Below are positions 1 through 8,294 of a DNA stretch of 40,943 nucleotides, piece after piece (positions within the stretch are counted from its first letter, which is position 1; the number at the start of each line of letters is the position of its first letter). Location of the stretch: positions 1-40,943 of the forward strand of contig JAQTZE010000017.1 in assembly GCA_028687935.1 (NCBI GenBank). The letters run 5' to 3'. The notes beneath the pieces were generated by a model. That model was not told where the DNA came from. It did not search any database and was given only the letters and a program-made list of their open reading frames with translations. The position numbers and the translations under genes were made by a program. This DNA is from Sulfurimonas sp. (GTDB lineage: Bacteria > Campylobacterota > Campylobacteria > Campylobacterales > Sulfurimonadaceae).

Positions 1-1186
1 CAGCTACAACACCAGCACCAACAGTTCTTCCACCCTCACGGATAGCGAACTTAGTACCTTTTTCCATAGCGATTGGGTGAATTAAATCAACAGTGATACT
101 TACGTTATCACCAGGCATAACCATTTCAGTACCCTCAGGTAAAGTAATAGCACCAGTTACGTCAGTTGTACGTACGTAGAATTGTGGACGGTAGTTAGTG
201 AAGAATGGAGTATGACGACCACCCTCATCTTTACTTAGTACATAGATCTCAGCTGTAAACTTTGTGTGAGGAGTAATAGACTTTGGTTTACAAAGTACTT
301 GACCACGCTCAACATCATCTTTACCGATACCACGAACTAGAACACCACAGTTATCACCTGCAACACCCTCAGCCATTTCTTTACGGAACATTTCAATACC
401 AGTTACAGTAGTAGTTTGAGTGTTTCTGATACCAACGATTTCAATTGAATCACCGATTTTTACAGTTCCACGTTCGATACGACCTGTTACAACAGTACCA
501 CGTCCAGAGATTGAGAAAACATCTTCAACTGGCATAAGGAAATCTCTATCAGTTTCACGAACTGGTTGAGGAATATATCTATCAACTTCAGCCATTAATT
601 TTTGGATTTTAGCAGACCAAACACCAAGTGTGCCAGATTTTGCTTCTTCAAGAGCTTCTTTTGCTGAACCAGCTACGATTGGAGTATCGTCACCTGGGAA
701 ATCATACATATCTAAAAGTTCACGAATTTCCATTTCTACTAATTCTAATAATTCTTCATCATCAACCATGTCTTCTTTGTTCATGAAAACAACGATGTAT
801 GGTACACCAACTTGTTTTGAAAGAAGAATGTGCTCACGTGTTTGTGGCATTGGGCCATCCGCTGCAGAAACAACAAGAATAGCACCGTCCATTTGAGCAG
901 CACCAGTAATCATGTTTTTAACGTAGTCCGCGTGACCTGGACAGTCAACGTGTGCGTAGTGACGATTATCAGTTTCGTACTCAACATGTGAAGTAGCGAT
1001 AGTAATACCACGCTCTCTTTCTTCAGGTGCATTGTCGATTGCATCGTAATCCATCATTTTAGCACCATTTGTTACTGCTAGTACTGCAGTAATTGCTGCC
1101 GTTAAAGTTGTTTTACCGTGGTCAACGTGACCGATAGTACCGATATTACAGTGAGGCTTATTACGCTCAAACTTTTCTTTTGCCAT
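1..1186 (-). CDS. tuf: Translation elongation factor EF-Tu (3' end cut by window edge)
   Basis: GTPase that carries aminoacyl-tRNA to the ribosomal A site. The start codon is the complement of 1184-1186, preceded by a strong GGAGG. The N-terminus reads [16 protein letters not shown] and continues with the P-loop GHVDHGKTT; the last visible residues are [11 protein letters not shown] typical EF-Tu is about 399 residues, so only about four residues and the stop should lie outside the window. It follows four tRNA genes in the order known from E. coli tufB, with no obvious separate promoter between tRNA-Thr(GGT) and the gene, so co-transcription is likely. It contains no copy of the TGCGTTT word common elsewhere. 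Identification is certain; whether a second tuf copy exists cannot be seen. Confidence 0.98.
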   Translation of the reverse strand, partial: MAKEKFERNKPHCNIGTIGHVDHGKTTLTAAITAVLAVTNGAKMMDYDAIDNAPEERERGITIATSHVEYETDNRHYAHVDCPGHADYVKNMITGAAQMDGAILVVSAADGPMPQTREHILLSKQVGVPYIVVFMNKEDMVDDEELLELVEMEIRELLDMYDFPGDDTPIVAGSAKEALEEAKSGTLGVWSAKIQKLMAEVDRYIPQPVRETDRDFLMPVEDVFSISGRGTVVTGRIERGTVKIGDSIEIVGIRNTQTTTVTGIEMFRKEMAEGVAGDNCGVLVRGIGKDDVERGQVLCKPKSITPHTKFTAEIYVLSKDEGGRHTPFFTNYRPQFYVRTTDVTGAITLPEGTEMVMPGDNVSITVDLIHPIAMEKGTKFAIREGGRTVGAGVVA

Positions 1187-1283
1187 TGTGTCCTCCGACT
1201 TAATTTGTGAATAGAAATGGAATTATACCCAAAAATTATTCAATTATTGCTTAATCAAAACAAAACATATTATTTTTATGTTC

Positions 1284-1358
<75 letters not shown>

Positions 1359-1503
1359 ATAAAATTTGATATAAGAACAAGCAATAATTGCATAATTCAG
1401 TAACAATATTAGTTTTAAATGATTAGATTTCTATATAAATATCTCTATTGTATATAGTAGTATGAAGTAGGGTGAATTTGTACTTCAGCTTCCAGAGTTT
1501 CAA

Positions 1504-1580
1504 TGGAGCGGGTGAAGGGACTCGAACCCTCGACCCTCAGCTTGGAAGGCTGACGCTCTAGCCAACTGAGCTACGCCCGC
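1504..1580 (-). tRNA. tRNA-Gly(TCC)
   Basis: 77-nt cloverleaf with anticodon loop CTTCCAA on a TCAGC/GCTGA stem, T loop TTCGAGT and encoded CCA. The acceptor stem carries a C6-A67 mismatch. Position matches glyT in the tufB-type cluster. Confidence 0.96.
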
Positions 1581-1593
1581 ATGTGCCATTGAA

Positions 1594-1678
1594 TGGTGGT
1601 GAGAAGAGGAGTCGAACCTCTGAACCCGTAGGGAGCGGATTTACAGTCCGCCGTCGTTGGCCACTTGACTATCTCACC
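1594..1678 (-). tRNA. tRNA-Tyr(GTA)
   Basis: 85-nt class II tRNA with a long variable arm. The anticodon loop is CTGTAAA on a GCGGA/TCCGC stem. The acceptor GGTGAGA/TCTCACC pairs perfectly and CCA is encoded. Confidence 0.96.
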
Positions 1679-1735
1679 ATTACATAATTATATGTTTTAT
1701 CTGGTCTAACACTGTTTCTAATATTCAAAATTCAA

Positions 1736-1812
1736 TGGTGCCGACACGAGGATTCGAACCCCGGGCCTGCTGATTACAAATCAGCTGCTCTAGCCAACTG
1801 AGCTATGTCGGC
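1736..1812 (-). tRNA. tRNA-Thr(TGT)
   Basis: 77-nt cloverleaf with anticodon loop TTTGTAA (anticodon TGT) on a GCTGA/TCAGC stem. The acceptor GCCGACA/TGTCGGC is perfect, the discriminator is A73 and CCA is encoded. It is the first gene of the tRNA-tuf transcript. Confidence 0.96.
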
Positions 1813-1829
1813 ATCGAATTTGAGCCAGA

Positions 1830-1858
1830 ATTATAGTGCATTATATTTCCAATGTCAA
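1830..1858 (-). promoter_or_regulatory. Perfect-consensus sigma70 promoter of the tRNA-tuf operon
   Basis: On the minus strand TTGACA (complement of 1853-1858) is followed by 17 nt and then TATAAT (complement of 1830-1835). This matches the full consensus with ideal spacing. Initiation is expected near 1823, about 10 nt before tRNA-Thr(TGT). Most campylobacterotal housekeeping promoters lack a recognisable -35 box, so this one should be very strong. It sits 10 bases downstream of the stop codon of the gene at 1868-2647. Confidence 0.85.
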
Positions 1859-1867
1859 GAGATTTAT

Positions 1868-2647
1868 CTAAAAGTTTATAATTTCCTCATCTTTTAGTAT
1901 ATACATCTCATATTTACCCCTATTTTGCGCGATTTCATTCGTTATTTTTTCTAAAAAAATCGGTTTCATATGATTAATGTAGAGCTTGATTCCATCTTTT
2001 TTTAACTTTTTTAGCTCTTCAAATAAAATTTTTGGTGTCATATGTTTACTTTCACGAGCGAGCTGTTTCATATTTGATGCAAAGGAGCACTCAACAACTG
2101 CTGCAACAATAGAACTATTTTCATCTATCTCTTTTATGATTTCTTCGAGAGAATATGTATCTGCTGAAATAATGATGCTACTTTTGTTTTTCGTATAAAC
2201 GTATCCGCAACTTGGAACCGTATGATCAGTTTTTATAGCTTTTATATATTCAGTCTCACTTAACGTATATGTATTGCCAACTATTATATTTGTGTATGTC
2301 ACACACATCTCATCTGATTTATGTAATTTTATCTTTGAAAAATCAGGCCAGATTAGATCATTTAAGAAATGTTTTTTGATTGCGTTTAGCGTTGGGGCAA
2401 GTCCCATGATATTGAGTGGTTTTTTTCTTTTGCTGTAATAATTATCTAGTATATACGCAATATCTGCTATATGATCGAGATGCGAATGGGTAAGCCATAT
2501 ATTTTCTATCTCAGCGCAGCTATCTTGCAGAGTATTGAGCAGATTGCCTGCATCAATGACATTTGTCGCATTGAGATAAAATGAACTTGTCCCAAAGCCT
2601 TTAGCTCTACTTCCGTGTGCACCCAGTATTTTTATTGCGTTTGTCAT
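1868..2647 (-). CDS. Metallo-beta-lactamase-fold hydrolase, class II cyclic-nucleotide phosphodiesterase-like
   Basis: 259 residues. The metal-binding signature THSHLDHIADI lies at about residues 53-63 and follows the conserved N-terminal strand (NVIDAG) of the fold. Further likely ligands are the Asp in ISADTYS (about 162), the His in SKHMTP and the final NHMKP. The HSHLDH form and overall layout resemble class II 3',5'-cyclic-nucleotide phosphodiesterases (PDE1/CpdP family) more than glyoxalase II or RNase Z; the substrate is inferred, not shown. There is no signal peptide, so it is cytoplasmic. It is transcribed toward the tRNA promoter but ends before it. The ribosome binding site upstream of the ATG is weak. 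Confidence 0.75.
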   Translation of the reverse strand: MTNAIKILGAHGSRAKGFGTSSFYLNATNVIDAGNLLNTLQDSCAEIENIWLTHSHLDHIADIAYILDNYYSKRKKPLNIMGLAPTLNAIKKHFLNDLIWPDFSKIKLHKSDEMCVTYTNIIVGNTYTLSETEYIKAIKTDHTVPSCGYVYTKNKSSIIISADTYSLEEIIKEIDENSSIVAAVVECSFASNMKQLARESKHMTPKILFEELKKLKKDGIKLYINHMKPIFLEKITNEIAQNRGKYEMYILKDEEIINF

Positions 2648-2763
2648 CTTTGCTACACTTGCGTATAATTTTCTTGATTATATCATTAAATAAGATGAAT
2701 TTTTAAATTGATGCGAGACAAGTAGAGGTCTGCTTATAAAGGGCTATTTGTAGTTATAATTTT

Positions 2764-2790
2764 AATTTCGGAGCTTCAGAAGCTCGAAAT
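2764..2790 (-). terminator. Hairpin at the end of the electron-transfer operon
   Basis: An inverted repeat (AATTTCGGAGCTTC / GAAGCTCGAAATT, one bulged base) lies 13 nt beyond the stop codon of the small Cys protein. No clear T-run follows on either strand, so it may be a 3'-end stabilising structure rather than an intrinsic terminator. Confidence 0.5.
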
Positions 2791-2802
2791 TATATAAAAA
2801 GA

Positions 2803-3051
2803 TTAACGAGGAGCCCGTTTATCTGGCATACAAGCGAAGTATTTCTCATCTGGAGTGCTTTTACAAGTTCCCTCCATAGTATCTCCCCTTGGTGTAGTGA
2901 TACTGCATTTGCTATCTTCAGCTTGATCTTTACAGACAGCAATCGCTTCTTTTGGAGGTTCTCGTATCTCTCTTTGATCTCCTCTCTCCTTTTCACTTGC
3001 AAAACTCATTGTTGTTATACATAACGCCGCTATCAATACTATTTTTTTCAT
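2803..3051 (-). CDS. Small secreted protein with four cysteines
   Basis: 82 residues with a signal peptide (MKKIVLIAALCITTMSFA, likely cleaved after FA). The mature part has a PPKEAIAVC segment, a TPRGDTMEGTC segment, further Cys at the middle and end, and a basic APR tail. The four Cys could form two disulfides or bind a cofactor; no heme CxxCH is present. Proteins with a TPRGD...GTC...C.P pattern occur in other bacteria without a known role, as far as I recall. It starts 21 nt after the flavoprotein stop with an AGGAAG ribosome binding site, so it is the last gene of that operon and probably works with the flavoprotein in the periplasm. Function unknown. Confidence 0.75.
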   Translation of the reverse strand: MKKIVLIAALCITTMSFASEKERGDQREIREPPKEAIAVCKDQAEDSKCSITTPRGDTMEGTCKSTPDEKYFACMPDKRAPR

Positions 3052-3072
3052 TTTTCTTCCTTGTTTTGATTT

Positions 3073-4812
3073 TTATGCTTTTGCCCAGGTTCCAAAGGGC
3101 TGTTTCTCAAACGCCATTGCACCGCTTTTATCTTTATAAATGTTTATCCATGCTTGCCAGTTTTTATTATCAAGTTCTGGGTAGTCGAGTCTAAAGTGAC
3201 TGCATCTACTCTCTTTTCGCATCAATGATGCTCGAAGTTTCATCTGTGCGCTTATCACCATATTTATCGTCTCATGAGCAAGTCTCAGTTCATGCATATC
3301 ACTCGCTTTGATGTATGGTATGTGGGACTCTTGTAACTCATCTACATAGGCAAGTGCAGCCTGAAGCATTCTCTCTTTTTTGATGTAGAGAACAAAGTTT
3401 GGTATCACAATCCCTTGAAGCGTTTGCGTTATCCATCTTGGAGAGTAACCTGCTTCTCTTTTGAGCGGTGCTAAAATCTCCGCTTTGATAGTTGCAATTT
3501 GCTCTTGAGATATTTCTGGCAATGCTCTCGTTTTACTATATTTTGCAGCTTCCTCTGCTGCGATAGTGCCTTGCACCGCCGAACCTGCCAGTGAAGAGCC
3601 TATCTGTGTATAGATGCCCCCTGACATGTGTGAGCCAAGTGCATCTCCAGCTGCGTAAAGTCCTTTGATAGTTGATTCGCATCTATCATTGATTGGCGTT
3701 AAGCCTTCAGACTTATGGATAGCAAGTCCAGCGCTTGAGCCTCCAACAGGGCTAGCACTCATTCCTGGAGGCCGCTTAGCATCTTTTGGTGGGCCTTTTC
3801 TCTCACCTTCTTCACTCTCTTGTGGAGGGCCACCTGCACCTTGAAACTCTTCAGGCGTATAAGGGCCACCTGCAACGGTCGTTTCACTCATCAGTTGAGG
3901 CGGTCCCATTTTTATACTGTTACCGCTCGCATACGCTGCATAGTTCAAATCAACTCCCAAGTGATGATTGATCTGTACCGTTGTAGTCGATGGCTTCTCT
4001 TCAAACATACCATGCCAGTTACCAAAGGTATCCGCTGCGTTTGTTGCACTTCCAGGGTGTCCATCATTCCACTCTTTACCCGTTATCTTTGCGCCGATGT
4101 TATATGCCATGATAGAGCCATCATGTGTGAGGTCACAAATAGGAAAACCGTTTGGTTTAAATCCTCCTGCACCTGTACACAAAATGACACTTTTAGCTCG
4201 GATAGTGACAACCTTCTCTTCATCCAAAGAGAAGCCCATCGCTCCTGCTACACTTCCATCTTCGGCTTGCAAGAGATTTGTTATCATCACTCTCTCGATG
4301 AGAGGTATCTCTCTCTCTTGCATAGGCTTACTAAACGCAGCGTTATACAGAGGTGAATCAAAAAAGCCCCACGCTCGAAGCTCCTCCACTCTTGCTTTGG
4401 AGTATTCAGCTAGCTGTCTCGTGTAGGCTTCGTTGTTGGTGCCAAGAGCTGAGCGAGATACTGTCGCTACAAACTCATCGATGCTAAGTTTCTCTTTTGC
4501 AGCATCATAAGAGAATATCCCTTTTGCAAATGGCGTTTGACCAGAAGAGCCGAGTCTTCCTTTTGAAACCATCATCACTTTAGCTCCAGCATCATGTGCT
4601 TTGATGGCGGCAAAAAGCCCTGCCATTCCTGAGCCTACCACAAGAACATCCACAGAGAGTTCTTCGCTACTTATTTTGTTTGTATCTACTTTGAGGATGT
4701 TTTGCTCAAAATGCGCCTCTTTTCCAAGAGCAGAGATGGCTGCAAAAGAGAGGATTCCACCAGTAAAGCCTAAAAACTCCCTACGAGATACTTTATTATC
4801 ATTATTTGACAT
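3073..4812 (-). CDS. Tat-exported FAD flavoprotein of the fumarate reductase/AprA type
   Basis: 579 residues. A twin-arginine signal (SRREFLGFTGG, residues 9-19) predicts folded export to the periplasm. The dinucleotide-binding motif DVLVVGSGMAGLFAA follows at about 54-68, and the C-terminal FAD-binding part GLYAAGDALGSHMSGG shows a fumarate reductase/L-aspartate oxidase/AprA fold. A Gly/Pro-rich insertion (about residues 300-345, with GGPPQ, KGPPK and KRPPG) is unusual. There is no FMN-binding or cytochrome domain, so electrons must come from a partner: the adjoining heme membrane protein, whose stop overlaps this start by 11 nt. The substrate cannot be read from the sequence; reduction of a fumarate-like acid is possible but unproven. 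Confidence 0.85.
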   Translation of the reverse strand: MSNNDNKVSRREFLGFTGGILSFAAISALGKEAHFEQNILKVDTNKISSEELSVDVLVVGSGMAGLFAAIKAHDAGAKVMMVSKGRLGSSGQTPFAKGIFSYDAAKEKLSIDEFVATVSRSALGTNNEAYTRQLAEYSKARVEELRAWGFFDSPLYNAAFSKPMQEREIPLIERVMITNLLQAEDGSVAGAMGFSLDEEKVVTIRAKSVILCTGAGGFKPNGFPICDLTHDGSIMAYNIGAKITGKEWNDGHPGSATNAADTFGNWHGMFEEKPSTTTVQINHHLGVDLNYAAYASGNSIKMGPPQLMSETTVAGGPYTPEEFQGAGGPPQESEEGERKGPPKDAKRPPGMSASPVGGSSAGLAIHKSEGLTPINDRCESTIKGLYAAGDALGSHMSGGIYTQIGSSLAGSAVQGTIAAEEAAKYSKTRALPEISQEQIATIKAEILAPLKREAGYSPRWITQTLQGIVIPNFVLYIKKERMLQAALAYVDELQESHIPYIKASDMHELRLAHETINMVISAQMKLRASLMRKESRCSHFRLDYPELDNKNWQAWINIYKDKSGAMAFEKQPFGTWAKA

Positions 4813-5449
4813 CTGTAAGCTCCTTTTTTTTGTTTGAAACGATGTAAAGTTTGACCAGTAAAAGCGAACCGAGGGTTGCCATGATGATAAAAAACAGACT
4901 TATTGTAATGTTTGTATGACGCCCCAGATCTACACTGTGCCATGTAGCGATAATGACAAACGCAAGCGAGAGCACTCCATGAAACACACGCCATCCTTTA
5001 TAAGAGATGCCAAGCTTCTCCCTAAAGAGTGCCGTGAGACCAATGATAAGCATCAAACTCCAAGCAATAAGACCCAAAATAACGCCAAGAGATTCAAAAG
5101 TCGTAATCATCTTGATAAAAGAGTCCAATGGATCTGGACCTGCTTCAAAGTATCTTGGTAAGATGATTAAAAACGGATGCAAGAAAAAAACACCGACAAC
5201 AAAATAACCGATGGCTTTATGCAGAGCAATTACATTTTTAAATTTATGAATATTTTTTGTTAGATTATTGGTTCGAGATAAAAAGAACTGTCCCAAAATC
5301 AGAGAAAACGCCAAGAGTGTTACAAGTGAAATAGCATTTTTTAAAAATGTGCGAGGAGGAAAATCTCCTAAAGCAAACAGTAGTATCGGCAAGCCAATAA
5401 ACGCAAGCGTAAAACTTATATAGTTATATTTTTTAAGTAAATCTATCAT
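4802..5449 (-). CDS. Ferric-reductase-like di-heme membrane protein
   Basis: 215 residues from ATG 5449, chosen because an upstream in-frame start at 5548 would overlap the ferredoxin gene. The ATG is 2 nt past the ferredoxin stop, implying translational coupling. There are about six membrane segments. Two His pairs, each spaced H-x13-H (residues 77/91 and 157/171), match the bis-heme pattern of ferric reductase, NADPH oxidase and MsrQ-type transmembrane components. There is no cytoplasmic FAD/NAD domain. It probably conducts electrons from a cytoplasmic donor, plausibly the adjacent ferredoxin, across the membrane to the Tat flavoprotein. Confidence 0.82.
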   Translation of the reverse strand: MIDLLKKYNYISFTLAFIGLPILLFALGDFPPRTFLKNAISLVTLLAFSLILGQFFLSRTNNLTKNIHKFKNVIALHKAIGYFVVGVFFLHPFLIILPRYFEAGPDPLDSFIKMITTFESLGVILGLIAWSLMLIIGLTALFREKLGISYKGWRVFHGVLSLAFVIIATWHSVDLGRHTNITISLFFIIMATLGSLLLVKLYIVSNKKKELTDVK

Positions 5450-5451
5450 AA

Positions 5452-5667
5452 TCAACCCCACGATACGACAACAGGTATCGATTTCTCTGGAGATATGGTT
5501 ATGGCATCTACGGGACAATACAAACGGCAAAGATGACACATCTGACAATCTTCTACATATTTGATAACTGCTTTTTTTGTTTTTTCATCTAAACGTATTA
5601 CATCGGTTGGACAGGCAACAACACAAGTGTTACAACCGATACAGCCACTAATATTACTAATGGACAT
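5452..5667 (-). CDS. 2x[4Fe-4S] ferredoxin-like protein
   Basis: 71 residues with two complete cluster motifs, CIGCNTCVVACP (about residues 9-20) and CQMCHLCRLYCP (about 41-52). It has no signal peptide, so it is cytoplasmic. It is short, like AprB-type or bacterial ferredoxins. It is the first gene of the ferredoxin-heme protein-flavoprotein-Cys protein block, with ribosome binding site GGAG just upstream. As a low-potential carrier it could feed electrons into the membrane heme protein. The role is inferred from gene order. Confidence 0.88.
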   Translation of the reverse strand: MSISNISGCIGCNTCVVACPTDVIRLDEKTKKAVIKYVEDCQMCHLCRLYCPVDAITISPEKSIPVVVSWG

Positions 5668-5695
5668 CTTCTATCTCCTTCTCTATTATAGAAGA

Positions 5696-5701
5696 ATTAT
5701 A
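5696..5701 (-). promoter_or_regulatory. Candidate -10 box of the ferredoxin operon
   Basis: TATAAT on the minus strand about 28 nt upstream of the ferredoxin ATG. No good -35 is visible, but the shared repeat box at 5713-5753 lies just upstream, consistent with an activator-dependent promoter. Confidence 0.5.
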
Positions 5702-5712
5702 AGAGCTGAGTC

Positions 5713-5753
5713 CAAACCCTATTTAAATAAAGAGTTAATGAAAGTAAATGAGG
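5713..5753 (-). promoter_or_regulatory. Shared three-half-site box, copy 1 (candidate response-regulator site)
   Basis: On the minus strand TCATT, TCATT and TTATT start 10 and 11 bp apart (plus-strand cores at 5747-5751, 5737-5741 and 5726-5730), followed by an AATAGGG tail. A near-identical element lies at 8295-8329. Direct repeats at about 10-11 bp are typical for OmpR-family regulators, and one is encoded next door. The box overlaps the last codons of the kinase gene. Confidence 0.55.
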
Positions 5754-6931
5754 GAGAAAATATTCTGATCGTCTTGATGTTTATATTCTAGTTCCATCTT
5801 ATGCATCTTGAGAATAGCGTGGACGATATAAAGCCCTAAGCCCATTCCATGATTTTTCCCCTGCGATTCATTATGAAAAGGTTTATAGTACTCTTCTAGC
5901 GGTTTTTGCAGTGGCGCGCCATGAGATATAATATCCAAGCTATTCTCTTGAGCAATAATGCGCACTTTAGCATCCGAGGAGTACTTCAAACCATTATCCA
6001 AAAGATTTTTCACAGCCAATGCAATAAGCTCTATATCTGCGTTTATGCTTCTATCTGCGTTTAGCTGGATCAAAATATTCTCTTTGCTATCGAGCATCAG
6101 CATCTCGCATGATTTTTCTATAATCTTATTAATCTTGCATGGATAGATATGTGGCGTGTAGTTGTTCGAGACTATCTGTTCTATCTTTGCAAAGTCATCT
6201 ATTTGATAATTGAGTTTTTCAAAAATTGTGATGATTCTCTTCTTTTGCTTTTCATCATCGATAAGCTCACTGACGATTCGCCCCTTTGCGATAGGAGTTT
6301 TGAGCTCATGCATAATGGTGCGCAAGAAAAGTTGTCTTGATTCTAGGAGGAGTTTTATCTTTTTGACAGCACCCTCAAATTCATTGGCAATCTCTGCAAT
6401 CTCATCTTTGTTCTCACTTTTGCAGTTGATATCAAGATCTCCATTGGCAAATCTTTGGATCTCATTTTTAAGTGTTTTGAGCGGTTGCAGTGCTCGAATA
6501 ATCCAAAAATAGATAAAGATAAAAGAGGCGAAGAGTATCCCAAAAAATATGTAGCCATAATAGTTTTTTTCATGGACATTTAAATCTTTAAACATAAGCC
6601 TAAAGTGCGGTGCATGGATGAGGAGATAATAATTACCGTCGGACTCAATAGACTCAAAGCCTTTGCCCCCTATCTTATTTGTAGCCTTATCGAGAATAGG
6701 AGGATGCTCTGCTACAAGTTCAAAGTTAAGACTTTGAACATATTCAATAACCTCATCACTTTCCAATCTATTGGTAAAAAGATGCGTTTGTATTGTTGCG
6801 TAAGAGTGTGAGACTTGCTTTAAATCTTCGTGATTTGAGTATTTTACAAAAGCTATAAATACAACTATAAAAAGCACCACAGTTATGCTAAAACCGATTT
6901 TTATATTTGTAATTATAGAGTTAAATTTCAT
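5735..6931 (-). CDS. ArsS-type sensor histidine kinase
   Basis: 398 residues: a membrane segment at about 12-30, a short periplasmic sensor to about 125, a second membrane segment at about 127-146, a HAMP-like linker, a dimerisation/phosphoacceptor motif RTIMHELKTPIAKGR with His208, and the N box KNLLDNGLKYS and G box GMGLGLYIV of the catalytic domain. The size and short sensor resemble the acid-responsive ArsS family of Helicobacter and Campylobacter. The start overlaps the regulator stop by 4 nt (ATGA), so the two form a translationally coupled pair. The signal is unknown. Confidence 0.9.
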   Translation of the reverse strand: MKFNSIITNIKIGFSITVVLFIVVFIAFVKYSNHEDLKQVSHSYATIQTHLFTNRLESDEVIEYVQSLNFELVAEHPPILDKATNKIGGKGFESIESDGNYYLLIHAPHFRLMFKDLNVHEKNYYGYIFFGILFASFIFIYFWIIRALQPLKTLKNEIQRFANGDLDINCKSENKDEIAEIANEFEGAVKKIKLLLESRQLFLRTIMHELKTPIAKGRIVSELIDDEKQKKRIITIFEKLNYQIDDFAKIEQIVSNNYTPHIYPCKINKIIEKSCEMLMLDSKENILIQLNADRSINADIELIALAVKNLLDNGLKYSSDAKVRIIAQENSLDIISHGAPLQKPLEEYYKPFHNESQGKNHGMGLGLYIVHAILKMHKMELEYKHQDDQNIFSLIYFH

Positions 6932-7590
6932 TGTGATATTTTATACCCTAAGCCTCTGATTGAGTGAAGATAACGCGGATTTTTGGAATCATCTCCAAGC
7001 TTTATGCGAAGTCTGCTCATGATAACATCAAGGCTTTTAGAGTAACTATCACTGAGCATCTCGCAACTCTGCACAATCTGCTCTCGCGAGACGATTGCGT
7101 TTTTATTTTGCAGCAGACATACCATCACCTCATACTCTGCATGGGTCAAGTTTAAATTTTCCCCTTTAAAAGTGACATTGAAAGTAGATTTGTCATAGCT
7201 AAAATCACTATGTTCTTGGGGTTTGTTATTTTTTTTGATACGTCTAAAGAGACTCTGTATCACGGCATACATCTCTTTTGGATCATAGGGCTTTGGCAGG
7301 TAATAATCCGCACCAATCTGAAGTCCCATAATCTTATCAGTCACATCACTTCTCGCACTGGAGATGATGATAGGAATGTCATACTTTTTTGAGATCTCTT
7401 CGCACACTTCTAGTCCATCCATCCCCGGAAGCGTCAAATCCAAAATAAGTAGATCATACTTATCAATCCCACAACTGAATCCCAAAAAAGGGTCTTGATA
7501 GTTTGTGATTTTAATATTGTATTTTTCCAGATACTCTCCTAAAAAAAGAGAGAACTCAGGATCATCTTCAATCATTAAAATATTTATCAT
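6928..7590 (-). CDS. OmpR-family response regulator
   Basis: 220 residues. Receiver domain with the acidic pair EDD (8-10), phosphoacceptor Asp51 in LILDLTLPG and a conserved Lys in YLPKPYDP. The C-terminal winged-helix domain ends RYLHSIRGLGYKI, the usual OmpR/PhoB signature. It lies between the Ser/Pro-rich protein gene (22 nt upstream) and its cognate kinase. It is the obvious candidate to bind the repeated box at 5713-5753 and 8295-8329, although this is inference. Likely regulon: this cluster itself. Confidence 0.92.
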   Translation of the reverse strand: MINILMIEDDPEFSLFLGEYLEKYNIKITNYQDPFLGFSCGIDKYDLLILDLTLPGMDGLEVCEEISKKYDIPIIISSARSDVTDKIMGLQIGADYYLPKPYDPKEMYAVIQSLFRRIKKNNKPQEHSDFSYDKSTFNVTFKGENLNLTHAEYEVMVCLLQNKNAIVSREQIVQSCEMLSDSYSKSLDVIMSRLRIKLGDDSKNPRYLHSIRGLGYKISQ

Positions 7591-7612
7591 ATCAAGAGCC
7601 CTTTTTCAGATC

Positions 7613-8245
7613 TTATGCATAAAATGATATCGTATTAAAGTTGTCTGAATCGTTAAGTATCTGCTTGAGAGAGTTTACGATTAGTTTTTGTGTATCTTCT
7701 TGTGAAAGTTTATTCGCATCAGAATTATACTGCTCTAACATATTTATAACATCTGTTTTTGCATTATCTTTGAGACTCATTATCTTCGTTGTATAGTCTA
7801 ACACTGTATCAAAAGATGAAGATGAGACAGTACTGCTCGATAGAGCAGTTGTTGTATCATCTTCTTCTTCATCTTCGCTTGAAGAGAGCAGACTATCAAG
7901 AAGTGAAGAGACACTGTCTGTCTCTTCTTTTGGAGGTCGCGGGGGTGGTCCACCCATTGGTTTTGAGCCGCCAGCTTGACTTGCAGAAGCAAGATTACCT
8001 ATCTCTTTTGCATCATAGCCTTCTGTTTTCATCGCAGAAGTAAGTGCTTGTGATGGTTCTATCCCAGCTTCTTCAAATGCTTTGACTATTTCACTCGCAT
8101 CACTTGCAGAGAGCGAGTTACTATCATACTGTGACAAAACATCTTTTAGGAGAGCTTGCTGCTCTGAAGATAGTGTGCTGCTTTTACTTGAACTGCTTGA
8201 TGCACTGCTATATACTGGCATCGTACTTGTTGCGCTTACATTCAT
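7613..8245 (-). CDS. Ser-rich protein with Gly/Pro tract, function unknown
   Basis: 210 residues with no classical signal peptide. The first 25 residues are Ser-rich low complexity. A helical unit follows (LSSEQQALLKDVLSQYDSNS... to about 90) that resembles a worn EF-hand-like repeat but lacks the DxDxDG ligands. Next come a GGPPPRPPKEE tract (about 97-108), an acidic stretch SSEDEEEDD and a C-terminal helical region. Similar Ser/Pro-rich proteins accompany two-component systems in other proteobacteria, as far as I recall. It is the promoter-proximal gene of the regulator-kinase block. The Pro tract echoes those in the flavoprotein and the small Cys protein. Confidence 0.65.
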   Translation of the reverse strand: MNVSATSTMPVYSSASSSSSKSSTLSSEQQALLKDVLSQYDSNSLSASDASEIVKAFEEAGIEPSQALTSAMKTEGYDAKEIGNLASASQAGGSKPMGGPPPRPPKEETDSVSSLLDSLLSSSEDEEEDDTTTALSSSTVSSSSFDTVLDYTTKIMSLKDNAKTDVINMLEQYNSDANKLSQEDTQKLIVNSLKQILNDSDNFNTISFYA

Positions 8246-8294
8246 AATAAATCCTTTTTTTGGTCTACTATATAGTATTTTACGAAGTTAAACA

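Noticed and set aside
630..896. Plus-strand 88-residue frame inside tuf
   Set aside because: Antisense shadow of EF-Tu; no supporting signals.
3786..4426. Plus-strand open frames of 61-178 residues opposite the Tat flavoprotein
   Set aside because: They are antisense to a confident gene, have no ribosome binding site or recognisable domain, and arise from the codon use of the flavoprotein.
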